Positions 7,024-12,060 of a DNA stretch of 12,060 nucleotides are shown piece by piece. A program made the translations under genes and the position numbers. How positions within the stretch are numbered: position 1 is the first letter of the stretch; every line of letters begins with the position of its first letter. The stretch spans positions 1 through 12,060 of the forward strand of contig CAAFEX010000024.1 of NCBI GenBank assembly GCA_900762015.1. The letters are read 5' to 3'. Under the pieces are notes generated by a model. The model saw only the letters and a program-made list of their open reading frames with translations, did no database searches and was not told the origin of the DNA. The stretch is from an uncultured Collinsella sp. (lineage in GTDB: Bacteria > Actinomycetota > Coriobacteriia > Coriobacteriales > Coriobacteriaceae).

Positions 7024-7195
7024 GACACGCTCCCCCTACAGCAAAAAGGATGGCATCTGTACCGAAGGCGCAGCCCAAGGTAGGGTTGCAGGCCGCGTCA
7101 CCGGTGCAGGTGCCATCCCAAAGAGAAGAGAGGATGCAATTGTTGGACCAACGCTCGCGGAACAGGCGCGTGTAGATAACGATACGCTGGTACAT
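7013..7195 (-). CDS. Candidate cysteine-rich small protein or leader peptide, 60 aa
   Basis: The ORF starts at ATG 7195 with GGAG 5 bases upstream. It codes for 60 residues, starting MYQRIVIYTRLFRERW, and ends with TAA at 7013. It overlaps the start of the APC antiporter (GTG 7023) by 11 bases in another frame, a layout typical of translational coupling. The first 17 codons use the preferred codons of the neighbouring genes. The second half has cysteines at 20, 30, 36, 42 and 57, and its codons run through the long terminator-like hairpin at 7043-7118. It could be a leader peptide whose translation opens that hairpin, a small cysteine-rich product in its own right, or chance. No known family is recognised and there is no clear signal peptide. 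The ORF is seen directly; that it is translated is inference. Confidence 0.38.
   Translation of the reverse strand: MYQRIVIYTRLFRERWSNNCILSSLWDGTCTGDAACNPTLGCAFGTDAILFAVGGACRGR
7043..7118 (-). terminator. Long terminator-like hairpin in the antiporter leader (possible attenuator)
   Basis: On the minus strand, outer arms (plus coordinates 7111-7118 and 7048-7055; GGATGGCA with TGCCATCC) are perfect. Inside come CTG/CAG (7057-7059/7107-7109), ACCG/CGGT (7061-7064/7102-7105), GGC/GCC, GCA/TGC and CCC/GGG, separated by small internal loops. The stem is followed directly by TTTTT (7047-7043), 20 bp before the antiporter GTG. An alternative pairing exists: the GGATGCA copy at 7132-7138 can pair with 7111-7118, which would break the outer stem. 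This is an antiterminator-like layout. Regulation by the overlapping small ORF or by a ligand is inference. Confidence 0.55.
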
Positions 7196-7243
7196 AGATA
7201 CTCCGATCAAAACGGTCGCGCTCGCAACCGGAAACTATCAGCA

Positions 7244-7326
7244 ATTGAATACGCGTCTGACCTGGGAAATTCAAGCGAACAATTGGCCTAACCCGCAATA
7301 AATCCCAGATCAGACGCGTACTCAAT
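7244..7326. repeat. 24-bp near-perfect inverted repeat (candidate palindromic element)
   Basis: Arms 7244-7267 and 7303-7326 are complementary over 24 bp except for two transitions, which pair as G-U in RNA on one strand. The core of each arm is TACGCGTCTGA. The loop is 35 nt. Read as codons, both arms give IEYASDLG on opposite strands, a consequence of the symmetry. It lies in a gene-free stretch and is not followed by a T-run. It may be a small non-autonomous palindromic repeat or a processing hairpin in the polycistronic message. Confidence 0.6.
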
Positions 7327-7335
7327 CAAAGAGGC

Positions 7336-7367
7336 GGGCACTCCGAAGTGGAGGCAACGGAGTGCCC
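7336..7367. repeat. 10-bp perfect hairpin GGGCACTCCG/CGGAGTGCCC
   Basis: Arms 7336-7345 and 7358-7367 are perfect complements around a 12-nt loop, directly next to the 24-bp inverted repeat and to the T-run of the structured element at 7371-7469. On the plus strand AAAGAAAAAA follows, on the minus strand GCCTCTTTG, so neither side has a terminator T-run. It may be part of one composite repeat with 7244-7326. Confidence 0.5.
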
Positions 7368-7370
7368 AAA

Positions 7371-7469
7371 GAAAAAACCCAGCCGACCAAGACATCAAGT
7401 AGCAGCCCATCAATGCCCCGAGATGGTCACGGTGCGGTTCACCGACTGTCCGATTGATCGGCTGGGTTT
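7371..7469 (-). terminator. Structured 3' element of aguA: 12-bp stem closing a branched loop, then U6
   Basis: On the minus strand a 12-bp stem (plus 7458-7469 with 7375-7386; core CCCAGCCGA/TCGGCTGGG) is followed by TTTTTTC. This is the strongest T-run of the 545-bp gap. The 71-nt interior is not empty: it contains an extended CGGTG/CACCG hairpin within GGACAGT...TGACC, and a CATC/GATG pairing, giving a three-way-junction shape. The simplest reading is the aguA terminator. The closed multibranch fold with a terminal U-run is also the layout of a riboswitch or a small RNA. I do not recognise a known riboswitch consensus in it. Confidence 0.5.
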
Positions 7470-7471
7470 CT

Positions 7472-7554
7472 GAGGTGCGGCAGATTCCCGTGAAAGAGGA
7501 GCGCCGCGTACTTTGGTACGCAAGCGACGAATGAACGGGAAGGTGCCGTGCCTC
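7472..7554. other. Long imperfect hairpin just after aguA
   Basis: Nested arms are GAGG 7472-7475/CCTC 7551-7554, CGGCA 7478-7482/TGCCG 7544-7548, TTCCCGT 7485-7491/ACGGGAA 7535-7541, and GCGTAC 7506-7511/GTACGC 7516-7521 with loop TTTG. They are separated by small internal loops. It begins 14 bp past the aguA stop. No T-run follows, so it may protect the 3' end of the aguA message or be a palindromic repeat. Confidence 0.5.
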
Positions 7555-7568
7555 GGGAAGACAGACAA

Positions 7569-8774
7569 TTACGCGGACGGCTCCTGCTGAGTAATGCAGT
7601 GGATGTTGCCGCCACCGAAGACGACCTGCTCGGACTGAACGCCGACGCACTTGTAGACGCCCTCGCCCCAGACCTCGTCGTAGATCTTCTGGAGCGTGTC
7701 GACGGCCAGCTGGTCGTTCTCGTCGCCGTACTGCGGGACGATAACGCCGTGGTTGGTCACGAGGTAGTTCATGTAGGAGGCGATCAGCGGCTCGTCGGGG
7801 ACGCGCGGCTCGGCGTTCTCGTCGGCGTCGATGGTGTCGCAGGAAGCCTGGTCCATGAACAGCGGGTTCACGGGCATGCAGAGCTTGTAGACCTTCATCT
7901 TGCGGCCCTTGGCGTCGACGGCGTTGGAGAGGGTCTCGTAGGCAGCGTGGCACTGCTCGTAGAACGGATACTCGGGATCGTCGGTCCAAATGCAGGCCAT
8001 GACGCCCGGCGCGATGAACGTGGCGACGTCGTCGATGTGGCCGTTGGTCTCCTCGGGGTCGATGCCCTCCTTGACCCAGATGACCTTCTCGACACCCAGG
8101 TAATCCTTGAGGTGCTCGTCCATGTAGGCGCGAAGCTCCTCGCTCCAGGGCTCAAACTTCTTGCGGTACTTGGGCCAGATGGACTCGGGATCCTCTTCCT
8201 CCTCCAGAACCGCAGAGCAGGTGCGGCCCGGGGAAAGCAGGCACTGGTCGGTCACGACAAGGGTGCCCTCGCCGTCGACGGTGATGGAGCCGCCCTCGAG
8301 GATCATGTCGTCGGGACGATAGCGGCGGCAGCCGGAGAGCTCAGCCATCTTGAGGGCGATCTGCTCGTCCTTGTCCCACGGGAAGTACAGGCCGTCGACG
8401 AGGCCGCCGTAGGCGTTGAAGTGCCAGTGGTTGGCGCGCTTCTCGCCCTTGCCGTTGATGACGTAGGTGGCGGCAGTGTCGCGGAACCAGGCGTCGTCGG
8501 TGGTCATCTCGATGACGGTGACGTTCTCGTCGTTCTCGAAGACGGCCTTGCAGTTGGCGTAGTCGACCTGGTTGGCGCACATATAGACCGGGGTGAACTC
8601 GGAGATGGCGCGGGCGATGGCGGCATACTGCTTCTGGGCCGGCTTGGCGCCGTGGGCCCAGGTGTCGGTGCGGTGGGGCCAGCCCATCCACACGCGATCC
8701 TGCGGGGCGAACTCGGCGGGCATGAAGAAGCCGTCGGCCTTGGGGGTGGACTCGGACTCGGTGATCGTACGCAT
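7569..8774 (-). CDS. aguA: Agmatine deiminase
   Basis: The 401-residue cytosolic enzyme hydrolyses agmatine to N-carbamoylputrescine and ammonia. It has the guanidino-modifying fold. GWPHRTDTWA (31-40), DDAWFRD (93-99), LEGGSITVDGEGT (159-171), GIDPEETNGHIDDVATF (237-253, His246) and the C-terminal GGGNIHCITQQ (387-397) with catalytic Cys393 are all present. The start at 8774 has GGAGG 7 bases upstream; the frame stays open to 8939 but that stretch is Arg-rich and unlike the family. Two oddities: after WFRD the usual TGP is TAA, and residues about 188-218 (an acidic run, then PKYRKKFEPW) are extra compared with the usual 365-375-residue enzymes. It is flanked by two antiporter genes. Its leader and trailer are both rich in hairpins. 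Assignment is firm. Confidence 0.95.
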   Translation of the reverse strand: MRTITESESTPKADGFFMPAEFAPQDRVWMGWPHRTDTWAHGAKPAQKQYAAIARAISEFTPVYMCANQVDYANCKAVFENDENVTVIEMTTDDAWFRDTAATYVINGKGEKRANHWHFNAYGGLVDGLYFPWDKDEQIALKMAELSGCRRYRPDDMILEGGSITVDGEGTLVVTDQCLLSPGRTCSAVLEEEEDPESIWPKYRKKFEPWSEELRAYMDEHLKDYLGVEKVIWVKEGIDPEETNGHIDDVATFIAPGVMACIWTDDPEYPFYEQCHAAYETLSNAVDAKGRKMKVYKLCMPVNPLFMDQASCDTIDADENAEPRVPDEPLIASYMNYLVTNHGVIVPQYGDENDQLAVDTLQKIYDEVWGEGVYKCVGVQSEQVVFGGGNIHCITQQEPSA

Positions 8775-8803
8775 AAGATTTCCTCCAAATCGAACGATCG
8801 CTT

Positions 8804-8908
8804 GCTGCGGGCGGGTTACCCGCAGCCTAAAACCAAGAGATGGTAGGCGCCCGTTCCCCGGCAAAGGTCGGGGCGCCCGGTGCCGGTTTTCACGGAATCG
8901 CACCGGCA
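8804..8908 (-). promoter_or_regulatory. Structured 5' leader of aguA, start-proximal half
   Basis: Three hairpins lie within 140 bases of the aguA start. They are a perfect 8-bp stem GCTGCGGG (8804-8811)/CCCGCAGC (8819-8826) about 20 bases before the ribosome binding site; GGCGCC (8846-8851)/GGCGCC (8872-8877) enclosing CCG/CGG; and TGCCGGT (8881-8887)/ACCGGCA (8902-8908). There is no T-run, so control, if any, would act on translation or stability. A riboswitch is possible but no known class was matched. Confidence 0.4.
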
Positions 8909-8967
8909 AGCGACGACGTAACCAAGTGCGCGGAGACAAAACGCACGAAGGATACGGAAGAGAGATT

Positions 8968-9068
8968 GGGGTGGGCGGTGGTTACCGGAGCTATCGCTCA
9001 CACCCACCCCGGGGGAATGGTTAGCAAACCTGTCGCTTGGACACGCCTCCGAAGAGGCTAGAGTGCCC
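8968..9068 (-). other. Hairpin pair after the first antiporter gene
   Basis: GGGGTGGG (8968-8975)/CCCACCCC (9003-9010) is a perfect 8-bp GC-rich stem. 9039-9068 is a two-step hairpin with GCCTC-TTCG-GAGGC at its tip on the minus strand (a stabilising UUCG loop) and outer arms GGGCAC/GTGTCC. Both lie between the antiporter stop (9143) and aguA. Without T-runs they look like mRNA stabilising or processing hairpins that would separate the expression of the two genes. No gene is supported in 8775-9142. Confidence 0.45.
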
Positions 9069-9142
9069 GGAGTCGGGAGCGACAAGCCCGACGAAGCGCG
9101 CGTTGGTACACGAGGAGGGTTGGAGCCCCAGAACCGGGTGCT

Positions 9143-10582
9143 CTAGTTCTCCTCGGCCTCGGCGGCCTCCTCAGCGAGACGCTGGGCTGCGAGCTCAGGG
9201 GTCAGACCCTTGTACTCGGTCTCGCGGCCCTTAGCGCTGACGACGCGGACGACCTCGCCGATGAGCACGAGCACGATGAAGATAACGATCATCGGGACCT
9301 TGTCGCCAATTTCAGCAGCGGAGAACGGGATCAGCGTGGCAACGATGGCAAGAACCAGCTCGATGCAGGGGATGGCCAGCATGACCTTCATCATGGCACC
9401 CTTAAACGGGAACGTGAAGATGCGCTCGCGGTCGGGGTCGTTCTTGCGAAGGTTGAGGAACGCCGGGAACATCGGGATGTAGGTCAGCAGCAGGAAGACG
9501 ACGGAGGTGCCGAAGAGCATCCAGAAGACGCCGTTGGAGATGGCGTCGATGGGAACGAGCTGCAGGCACAGCACCAGGGAGGCAACGACGGCGTTGACCA
9601 GGTTGGCGCCGTTGGGCATGTCATCATCCGAAATCATCGAGGCGAAGACCTTGGGCATGTTGCCGTGCTCGGCAGCGTAGCGGGCGACGGAGTTGACGCC
9701 GAAGGACCAGGCGGCCATGTTGGCGAACAGGGTGATCAGGAAGGCGATGCAGATGACCTTGAAGATCATGGAGTCGCCCACCATGGTCTGGACTGCGACA
9801 ATCATGCCATAGTCGGGGTCGATGGAATCGGCCGGCACAGCAGCGCCGATGCCAAAGCCAGCGAACAGGTAGATCACGGCGATGGACAGGCCACCGACGA
9901 TGATAGCCTTGGGGATATCGCGAGCGGGATCGGCCATGTCGTCGGTCATAGTGCAGATGACCTCGAAGCCCATGAAGTTAAAGATGATGATCGACAGGTA
10001 GCCGAGAGCGTTGGTGTTGGTGAGCTCGGGCAGGAAGGTGGCAGCGGACATGTCGTTCGCAAAACCGTTCTCCATGGCATACCAAATGCCCAAAGCGCCA
10101 ACGATAACGGCGACGGCGACCTTGATGATGGCGCCACCGTTAAGGACCCACTCGGAGTCGGCCGCCTTGGAGCGGCCCATGAGGTAGACGATCCACACAA
10201 AGGCAAGATCGATACCCATCTTGGCGATCAAGTTGAACTCGACGCCAAAGACCATGCCCAAAATGTCGGGGAACATGGTAGCCAGCGAGGCGATCCACAG
10301 CGGGTAGTTGACCCAGTAGTAGTACGAGATGCGGGCGCCCCATTTGTCGCCCAGGCCATCGCGTACCCAGTCGTAAATGCCGCCCTCGCCGTCATAGGTG
10401 GTACCGAGCTCGGCGACAACCATGCCGTAGGGAAGCAGGAAGGTCAGGATCAGGAAGATCCACCAGAAGAACTGCTGGTTGCCAATGGCAGCAGCAGGAG
10501 CGGCGGCCTCGCAAACGAAGACGACGCAGATGATGGTCGAAATGACCGTCAAGAAGGAAAGCTTTTTCTTTCCGTCGCTCAT
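9143..10582 (-). CDS. aguD: Agmatine/putrescine antiporter, APC family
   Basis: The 479-residue inner-membrane transporter has about twelve hydrophobic segments and belongs to the APC superfamily. TM1 has EAAAPAAAIGN (25-35), then FLLPYGMVVAELGTTYDGEG, FNFMGFEVICTM, AAWSFGVNSVARYAAEHGN and YIPMFPAFLNLRKND. It ends with an acidic tail (EEAAEAEEN). Its place between ptcA and aguA matches the usual aguB-aguD-aguA-aguC order of agmatine clusters, so import of agmatine in exchange for putrescine is the best assignment. The start at 10582 has AAGGAG 6 bases upstream. Codon use is strongly biased to GC-ending codons, as in ptcA and aguA, pointing to high expression. The exact substrate rests on family and context; other cationic amino acid/polyamine exchange remains possible. 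Confidence 0.85.
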   Translation of the reverse strand: MSDGKKKLSFLTVISTIICVVFVCEAAAPAAAIGNQQFFWWIFLILTFLLPYGMVVAELGTTYDGEGGIYDWVRDGLGDKWGARISYYYWVNYPLWIASLATMFPDILGMVFGVEFNLIAKMGIDLAFVWIVYLMGRSKAADSEWVLNGGAIIKVAVAVIVGALGIWYAMENGFANDMSAATFLPELTNTNALGYLSIIIFNFMGFEVICTMTDDMADPARDIPKAIIVGGLSIAVIYLFAGFGIGAAVPADSIDPDYGMIVAVQTMVGDSMIFKVICIAFLITLFANMAAWSFGVNSVARYAAEHGNMPKVFASMISDDDMPNGANLVNAVVASLVLCLQLVPIDAISNGVFWMLFGTSVVFLLLTYIPMFPAFLNLRKNDPDRERIFTFPFKGAMMKVMLAIPCIELVLAIVATLIPFSAAEIGDKVPMIVIFIVLVLIGEVVRVVSAKGRETEYKGLTPELAAQRLAEEAAEAEEN

Positions 10583-10613
10583 GATGAGCTCCTTCGCTCA
10601 GTCTTGGACAGAT

Positions 10614-10653
10614 CCGAGGCCCTAAGGTATTAAGGCAATTGCTTGGGCCTCGG
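10614..10653 (-). other. 9-bp perfect hairpin in the ptcA-aguD gap
   Basis: CCGAGGCCC (10614-10622) and GGGCCTCGG (10645-10653) are perfect complements around a 22-nt loop that itself contains AAG/CTT and the palindrome GCAATTGC. It lies 31 bp before the antiporter start, with no T-run. It is likely a processing or stability hairpin in a shared transcript. A small AAGCC-TCAA-GGCTT hairpin overlaps the ptcA stop. Confidence 0.45.
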
Positions 10654-10715
10654 TGAGCGGGCGACAGGAGACGAGCATCCGCCGCCCGCAAACGTGCTTT
10701 TAGAAGCCTTGAGGC

Positions 10716-11789
10716 TTAGAGCTGCTCGAGAGCTTCGAGAGCGGCGTGGAGCTCAGCCTTGGCGGAGTACTCGACACCCTCGTCGTTGAGCGGGGTGCGC
10801 TTGCCCAGGGCGGCAAGGAGAGCACGGATGGAGTGCTTGCGGTTCTCGGCCTCGACCCAGCACAGTGAGCGCTCGGGATCGTCCATGACCTCGTCGACGA
10901 CCTCCTCGTTGCGGGTGGCCGGCAGGCAGTGCATGAACTTGGAGTTGGGGCCGGCGAAGTTCATCATGTCCATGGTGACCTGATACTTGGGATAGAACAC
11001 GTCCATGTAGTTCTCGCCCGAGACCTCCTCGTCGTACAGGCCATACCACACGTCGGTGTAGATGAAGTCGGCGCCCTTGATGCACTCGATGTCGTCGGAG
11101 ATGACGACAGAGCCGCCGGAGACCTTGCAGTTCTCCTCGGCGATGGCCATCATCTGCTTGCCGAACTCGGCGCGCTCCTCGACGGTGCCAACGTGCAGGC
11201 CGCCGTCGGGGATCTGGTGGCCCTTAGGTCCAAACTGGACAAACTTCATGCCGACCTTGGAAGCGATGAACATGAGGGAGACGCAGACCTGGGTGGCGTC
11301 GCCGATGAAGGCCAGGGTGCAGTCCTCGATCTTCTTGCCCTCGGGGAGGTTCTCGAGCATGGTCATGAGGTCGCCCATCTCCTGCGTGGGATGGTTGAAC
11401 TCGGACATGCCGTTGATGACGGGCACAGCGGAGCCCTCGGCGAGGCCGACGACGTCCTTGTGACGGTCAACGCGAGCCATCATGATGTCGAGCAGCGAGC
11501 CCATAACGCGAGCGGTATCGCCCAGGGACTCGTGACCGCCGAGCTGGATGGTGCCAGGGCCATAGAACTGAGCATGGCCGCCGAGGTCGGTCATAGCGGT
11601 CTCGAAGGAAAGACGAGTGCGGGTGGAGACCTGCTGGAAGATCATGCCAAGGCTCTTGTTGCGGAGCAGGTGCGGATAATAACCGTCAACCTTGATGGCC
11701 TTCTTCATTGCCAGGCCAAGATCCTCGATAGCCAGGATCTGCTCTTTGGTGAAGTCGTTGGTGTCGATGAAATCCTTAGGCAGTGCCAT
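10716..11789 (-). CDS. ptcA: Putrescine carbamoyltransferase
   Basis: The 357-residue cytosolic enzyme converts N-carbamoylputrescine and phosphate to putrescine and carbamoyl phosphate (the catabolic direction). It has the carbamoyl phosphate site STRTR (55-59) within FQQVSTRTRLSFETAM, then QLGGHESLGDTARV, MARVDRH, HPTQE (133-137), GDATQVC (163-169), TDVWYGLYDEE (245-255) and HCLPATR (287-293). FQQVSTRTR, the DVWYGLYD segment and the C-terminal helix are typical of putrescine rather than ornithine carbamoyltransferase. The ornithine-specific SMG loop is not seen. The start at 11789 has AAAGGAAA upstream and gives the usual N-terminus; the open frame up to 11870 is leader. It is the first gene of the agmatine cluster. 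Assignment firm; aguB is the alternative name. Confidence 0.95.
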   Translation of the reverse strand: MALPKDFIDTNDFTKEQILAIEDLGLAMKKAIKVDGYYPHLLRNKSLGMIFQQVSTRTRLSFETAMTDLGGHAQFYGPGTIQLGGHESLGDTARVMGSLLDIMMARVDRHKDVVGLAEGSAVPVINGMSEFNHPTQEMGDLMTMLENLPEGKKIEDCTLAFIGDATQVCVSLMFIASKVGMKFVQFGPKGHQIPDGGLHVGTVEERAEFGKQMMAIAEENCKVSGGSVVISDDIECIKGADFIYTDVWYGLYDEEVSGENYMDVFYPKYQVTMDMMNFAGPNSKFMHCLPATRNEEVVDEVMDDPERSLCWVEAENRKHSIRALLAALGKRTPLNDEGVEYSAKAELHAALEALEQL

Positions 11790-11807
11790 GTCGATTTCCT
11801 TTCCGCC

Positions 11808-11865
11808 GGTCTTGCCGACTATTACTATGAGGCGCTCGAACATCACGCCTCGTGTTGACAAGACC
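11808..11865 (-). promoter_or_regulatory. Nested hairpin in the ptcA 5' leader
   Basis: GGTCTTG (11808-11814) pairs with CAAGACC (11859-11865), and inside it GAGGCG (11829-11834) pairs with CGCCTC (11846-11851). The outer stem ends a few bases upstream of the ptcA ribosome binding site (about 11795-11804), so it could influence translation. No T-run is present. Confidence 0.4.
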
Positions 11866-11894
11866 ATCATTCACCCGTATGCAATTTTTACCTA

Positions 11895-12002
11895 GTTTAT
11901 TCGGGATTAAAGACCGTTCACGGAGTTACACCCCCTCTAAACCAATATAAACCCGCAGGTCAAGAGTTTACAGGGGGTTTACCATCTAGAACCGCGAACG
12001 GT
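11895..12002 (-). promoter_or_regulatory. ptcA control region with clustered TAAAC/GTTTA boxes and nested inverted repeats
   Basis: Pentamers lie at 11895 (GTTTA), 11938 and 11948 (TAAAC, 10 bp apart), and 11966 and 11977 (GTTTA, 11 bp apart). The two pairs face each other. The boxes sit in two 18-19-bp blocks (11925-11943 and 11966-11983) that are imperfect inverted copies of each other with CCCCCT/AGGGGG cores. They are flanked by ACCGTTC (11913-11919)/GAACGGT (11996-12002). TAAACCCGCAGGT (11948-11960) nearly equals the box upstream of the amidohydrolase. A possible ptcA promoter is -10 TATATT (plus 11944-11949) with a poor -35 TGTAAA (11967-11972), 17 bp spacing, consistent with activator dependence. 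The right margin beyond 12003 holds no supported gene. Confidence 0.5.
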
Positions 12003-12060
12003 ATACGGCTATGCTGTATCTCGGCGCCTAATCCACAATGAAACGAAGGGTTGAGACGTC

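Noticed and set aside
7043..7118. SAM-IV-like riboswitch, suggested by CTGCAACCCTACC on the minus strand
   Set aside because: The resemblance is short. The region folds as one long rod hairpin and lacks the other conserved SAM-riboswitch parts; a covariance search would be needed to reopen this.
7098..7325. 75-codon minus-strand frame overlapping the 60-codon small ORF
   Set aside because: Poor codon use, and its 5' end lies across the 24-bp palindrome. The overlapping frame at 7013-7195 has the better ribosome binding site and codons.
7548..8846. 432-codon open frame on the plus strand opposite aguA
   Set aside because: Its product is low-complexity (Val, Gly, Leu, Asp runs) and it mirrors the GC-ending codon bias of aguA. 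It is a shadow of the real gene.
8881..8908. Cobalamin riboswitch, suggested by CCGGTGCGATTCCG on the minus strand
   Set aside because: The preceding GGGAA-type element and the later conserved CCCGC-ACTG box are not in the expected places.
9665..10633. 322-codon plus-strand frame opposite the first antiporter
   Set aside because: His/Asp/Gly-rich translation without any domain, no ribosome binding site of note, and the minus-strand gene is certain.
10929..11858. 309-codon plus-strand frame opposite ptcA
   Set aside because: Same codon-bias shadow; ptcA motifs on the other strand are unambiguous.
12038..12060. Start of a divergent plus-strand gene (ATG at 12038, MKRRVET)
   Set aside because: Only seven codons are visible and no ribosome binding site precedes the ATG; it cannot be supported.

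Overview
The window looks like a chromosomal segment of a gut-type actinomycete of the class Coriobacteriia (Collinsella-like). The grounds are moderately high GC, GC-ending codons, strong purine-rich ribosome binding sites, a seven-helix membrane protein fused to a LuxR-type HTH (a regulator type abundant in Coriobacteriia), and an anaerobe-type agmatine deiminase pathway. The taxonomic call is inference from style, not a database match. All confident genes are on the minus strand, so transcription runs from high to low coordinates. One small candidate gene (5386-5577) is on the plus strand.

Right part (about 12000 down to 5600): an agmatine catabolism cluster. In transcription order it has putrescine carbamoyltransferase (11789-10716), an APC-family agmatine/putrescine-type antiporter (10582-9143), agmatine deiminase (8774-7569), a candidate cysteine-rich 60-residue ORF (7195-7013), and a second, paralogous APC antiporter (7023-5614). 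Agmatine would enter in exchange for putrescine and be deiminated to N-carbamoylputrescine. The carbamoyltransferase would then phosphorolyse this to putrescine and carbamoyl phosphate. The carbamate kinase that normally completes the pathway and yields ATP is not in the window. The gaps between these genes are long (133, 368 and 545 bp) and full of stem-loops. The gap before the second antiporter holds at least five structured elements, including one long terminator-like hairpin lying inside the small ORF.

Middle part (about 5600 down to 4260): the plus-strand small ORF converges on the second antiporter over a shared hairpin terminator. It is divergent from a membrane-anchored LuxR-type regulator (5257-4265). 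Left-middle (3949-848): a YtcJ-like metal-dependent amidohydrolase followed by a MATE-family exporter, probably one transcript. Left edge (596 down to 1, cut by the window): an AAA_14/DUF4143-type ATPase preceded by four 23-bp tandem repeats.

The most interesting unexplained signal is regulatory. GTTTA/TAAAC pentamers, often about 10 bp apart, cluster in three control regions: upstream of ptcA, upstream of the amidohydrolase, and between luxR and the small ORF. This suggests that one regulator, plausibly the membrane LuxR protein, links the amidohydrolase-MATE pair with agmatine catabolism. The second is the small ORF/attenuator-like arrangement before the second antiporter. Neither was matched to a known family here.
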